Source: Chiridota heheva | Taxonomy: Eukaryota; Echinodermata; Holothuroidea; Apodida; Chiridotidae | Assembly: GCA_020152595.1 (NCBI GenBank) | Contig: JAIGNY010001437.1 | Coordinates: 2,256,001-2,320,000 of the forward strand | Length of the DNA: 64,000 bases | Direction: 5' to 3' | Part shown: one piece after another, positions 62,141 to 64,000 of the stretch | How the letters are laid out: every line of letters starts with the position of its first letter | How positions within the stretch are numbered: the stretch's first letter is position 1 | Translations under genes and position numbers: made by a program | Notes under the pieces: model-generated | Database searches by the model: none | What the model was told of the DNA's origin: nothing | What the model saw: the letters and a program-made list of their open reading frames with translations, nothing else

Positions 62141-63649
62141 ACGCTAAGCTTTCGTGGGCATCGCCCTCTCCTTCGCCCTCTACACTTACCATGACTCCGA
62201 CCCTGGAGCTGAGACAATAGACCTATAAAGCAATTTTTTGCTGTCAAAATTGCAGGAAATGCAGGACTTCGCCCATTGATACGTTTATACAGTCAGAAAG
62301 TGGCACGGCGTTGTGTGTGTAAAGTTGTATGTACATTGCATAACGTTATAACATTACGAGAAACTTATTTTCTTTCAACTTGTTTGTCAGAAAGAAAAAT
62401 TAAAAAGAAATATAGGATAATACTACAATAATAGTCACTATGCGAAAATTACGGTGAGAAAAAAAAGAACAATCAAGCAATTTGAGTCGAATTCTAAACA
62501 TTGTGTCCATTATGACGATTTCGTTCCTTAAATATATCCAAAACATGTTCTAAATTTTCTGATACTTCAGAAATCATTTAAAAAAAAAGCAAAATAGCAA
62601 AAACAGGCATTAGTAAATGATGCAAATTCATATTGGCAACCGCATATATGCAAATCAACCTACCACATTCCTTTCATATCAGTCAAACAAATGTATATCA
62701 TTTTTATATTATATAATGTCATTCCTCGCCCATGCATCGTACCCTGCATTCTTTCCATACTTTTAATTTACTTTGTGTCCACACGTTTTTATAAATCCTG
62801 ATGCATGTCTGATGGACAATGAGTAACCTTTACCTGACCTGACTGTATGCTCACACTCTGAAGAGCTGAACCCTTAGCATATTTGTTTAAAGATATTAAC
62901 AAATATTTGTTATTAATCATAAAACCAGGGTAGTCTTTGAATTATGAAAATAGCTCTTGCATTTTCCGATTTATGGCACAACACAGTTTAAATAGCTTTT
63001 CAATTCCATGCCTGTTTTCATGTAATTGGGAAGGGGGGGGTACGTTCCCCTATTTTTTGTGTGCCCGAGTACCCCTCCCCCATCCTCTCATCCCAATGGA
63101 AAAGCGCTAATAAAAAAATTCACAGATGACTTGATTTTAAACATTTTCCGTCCTTTTCTTCTACCATCATCAAATTAATAGTCCCTGATAATTAGCTATT
63201 TTACCATTAATAAAAGAAAACTTCAAATTTTGGTCCATGTTTCAATAATTCTCTTTAATAAAGTTTCATGTGAAATTTTACTTTCAGTTTTCACCATTTA
63301 TTGCGCAAAAACATATCAAAAATTACAGGGGCGCCGTGACTTTGTGGCTATTGCATGAACAGTATCAGTTGTTAGCCACGATTTTGGGGCATCAAAAACG
63401 AGGAATCATCAGAGGGTGCAGGGAGTTATTGGCTACGCGTGGGTACAACATTTTGAAGAGAGAAAATAGTGTTTTGACTAAATGTGATTCTCTTTTCTTG
63501 CACAATCTTGACAGATTTTCTTTAAATTTTTGCAAGAAAATTGATGGCAGCATATATGTAGGTGACATTTTGTTTTATTACTTTCTACGTTTTTGTGACC
63601 TTTTCAGAGCTTCTTAACTCAAATATCCAATAATAGTTTGGCTGAATTT

Positions 63650-63915
63650 TCAGAGAGTTGGATTTAAACGTTAGAATATAATATTTTCTTCTTTTCATCA
63701 ATCTAACTTTTGAACATTTGTGTTTGATTTCAAACCAAAAACAAGAAATCTTTAGAGCTTCCAGGGCTTCGCCTATGGACCCCACGTTTTGCCTAGATTT
63801 TCTCAAATTTCTGTTTCACCCAAATGATCTGAGACTGAGTTGATTTTGACGTTAAAGAATCTGAAATTTTCTTATTTTCATCACTTAATTTCTAAAGATC
63901 TGTATTTGATTTTAA
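63650..63915. repeat. Diverged tandem pair, about 190-bp offset
   Basis: gagttggatttaaacgttag... and gagttgattttgacgttaaa... continue in parallel through tttcttctttcatca and tgtatttgattt.aa.cca, about 70 percent alike. Confidence 0.5.
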
Positions 63916-64000
63916 GCCATTGTAACGCCGACCGAGTACCAGAGGCGGGGGAGGGGTCGAGATTGATAGTGGTTATGGTGCCCCTAATAAATACGCTAGG

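Larger units (their letters stand above)
61330..64000. other. Upstream flank of DYNC2I2
   Basis: Presumed promoter and intergenic DNA. Holds a 167-bp tandem duplication at 61820-62140 and a diverged tandem pair at 63650-63915. The ORF at 63270-63617 has no known motif. No second gene is supported. Confidence 0.5.

Noticed and set aside
62120-62215. Minus-strand reading VSVEGEGEGDAHE resembles the GFP-family strand SVSGEGEGDA
   Set aside because: The match is a dozen residues in a Gly/Glu-rich, repeat-like stretch, with no chromophore motif and no further GFP-like exon nearby. It lies next to the 167-bp duplication. Probably chance.
63270-63617. 115-codon plus-strand ORF in the upstream flank
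   Set aside because: No family resemblance, no splice or promoter context that supports it.

Overview
This is animal genomic DNA: AT-rich, intron-dominated, full of tandem repeats and decayed LINE retrotransposons, with no prokaryotic gene organisation. The one clear host gene is a 5'-to-near-3' copy of DYNC2I2 (WDR34), the WD-repeat intermediate chain of cytoplasmic dynein-2 (the retrograde IFT motor). It runs on the minus strand across almost the whole window. I assembled twelve coding exons (61329 down to 2068) whose splice phases all fit; only the last C-terminal exon seems to lie left of base 1. CR1-like and I/R1-like LINEs, tRNA-headed SINEs and a P2X7-C-like small gene point to a marine invertebrate. 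I cannot choose between cnidarian, echinoderm and lophotrochozoan from the sequence alone.

Layout, in the direction of DYNC2I2 transcription (right to left). 61330-64000 is the upstream flank. Intron 1 (61270-47322) holds a LINE 3' fragment, TIR elements, LINE copies D and E, a truncated CR1, a small two-exon P2X7-C-like gene (51639-50424) and an RTE-like RT remnant. Exons 2-5 are compact (47321-44813). Intron 5 (44812-24486) holds SINEs, a plus-strand CR1 LINE with a 21-bp array inside its ORF1, a palindromic element, nine repeats of about 210 bp, an unrecognised coding-like relic, two 24-bp arrays in opposite orientation, and two small TTAA elements. Introns 6-8 hold a SINE, a 665-bp hAT-like MITE with an 8-bp target duplication, and a 20-bp array. 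Intron 10 (17805-6011) is a nested stack: LINE A contains a 1,053-bp TTAA element and LINE B, and LINE B contains a 42-bp satellite of about 80 copies. Intron 11 holds a 39-bp satellite. The donor of exon 12 lies in a perfect 33-bp tandem duplication.

The most unusual structure is in the P2X7-C-like gene. A 38-bp unit carrying the 3' splice site plus the first codons of the Cys-rich core (CDCGxCxPMP) is repeated, giving 13 near-identical candidate acceptors. I found no complete new defence or mobile system. The other notable points are tandem arrays grown inside transposon reading frames and splice signals caught in tandem duplications.
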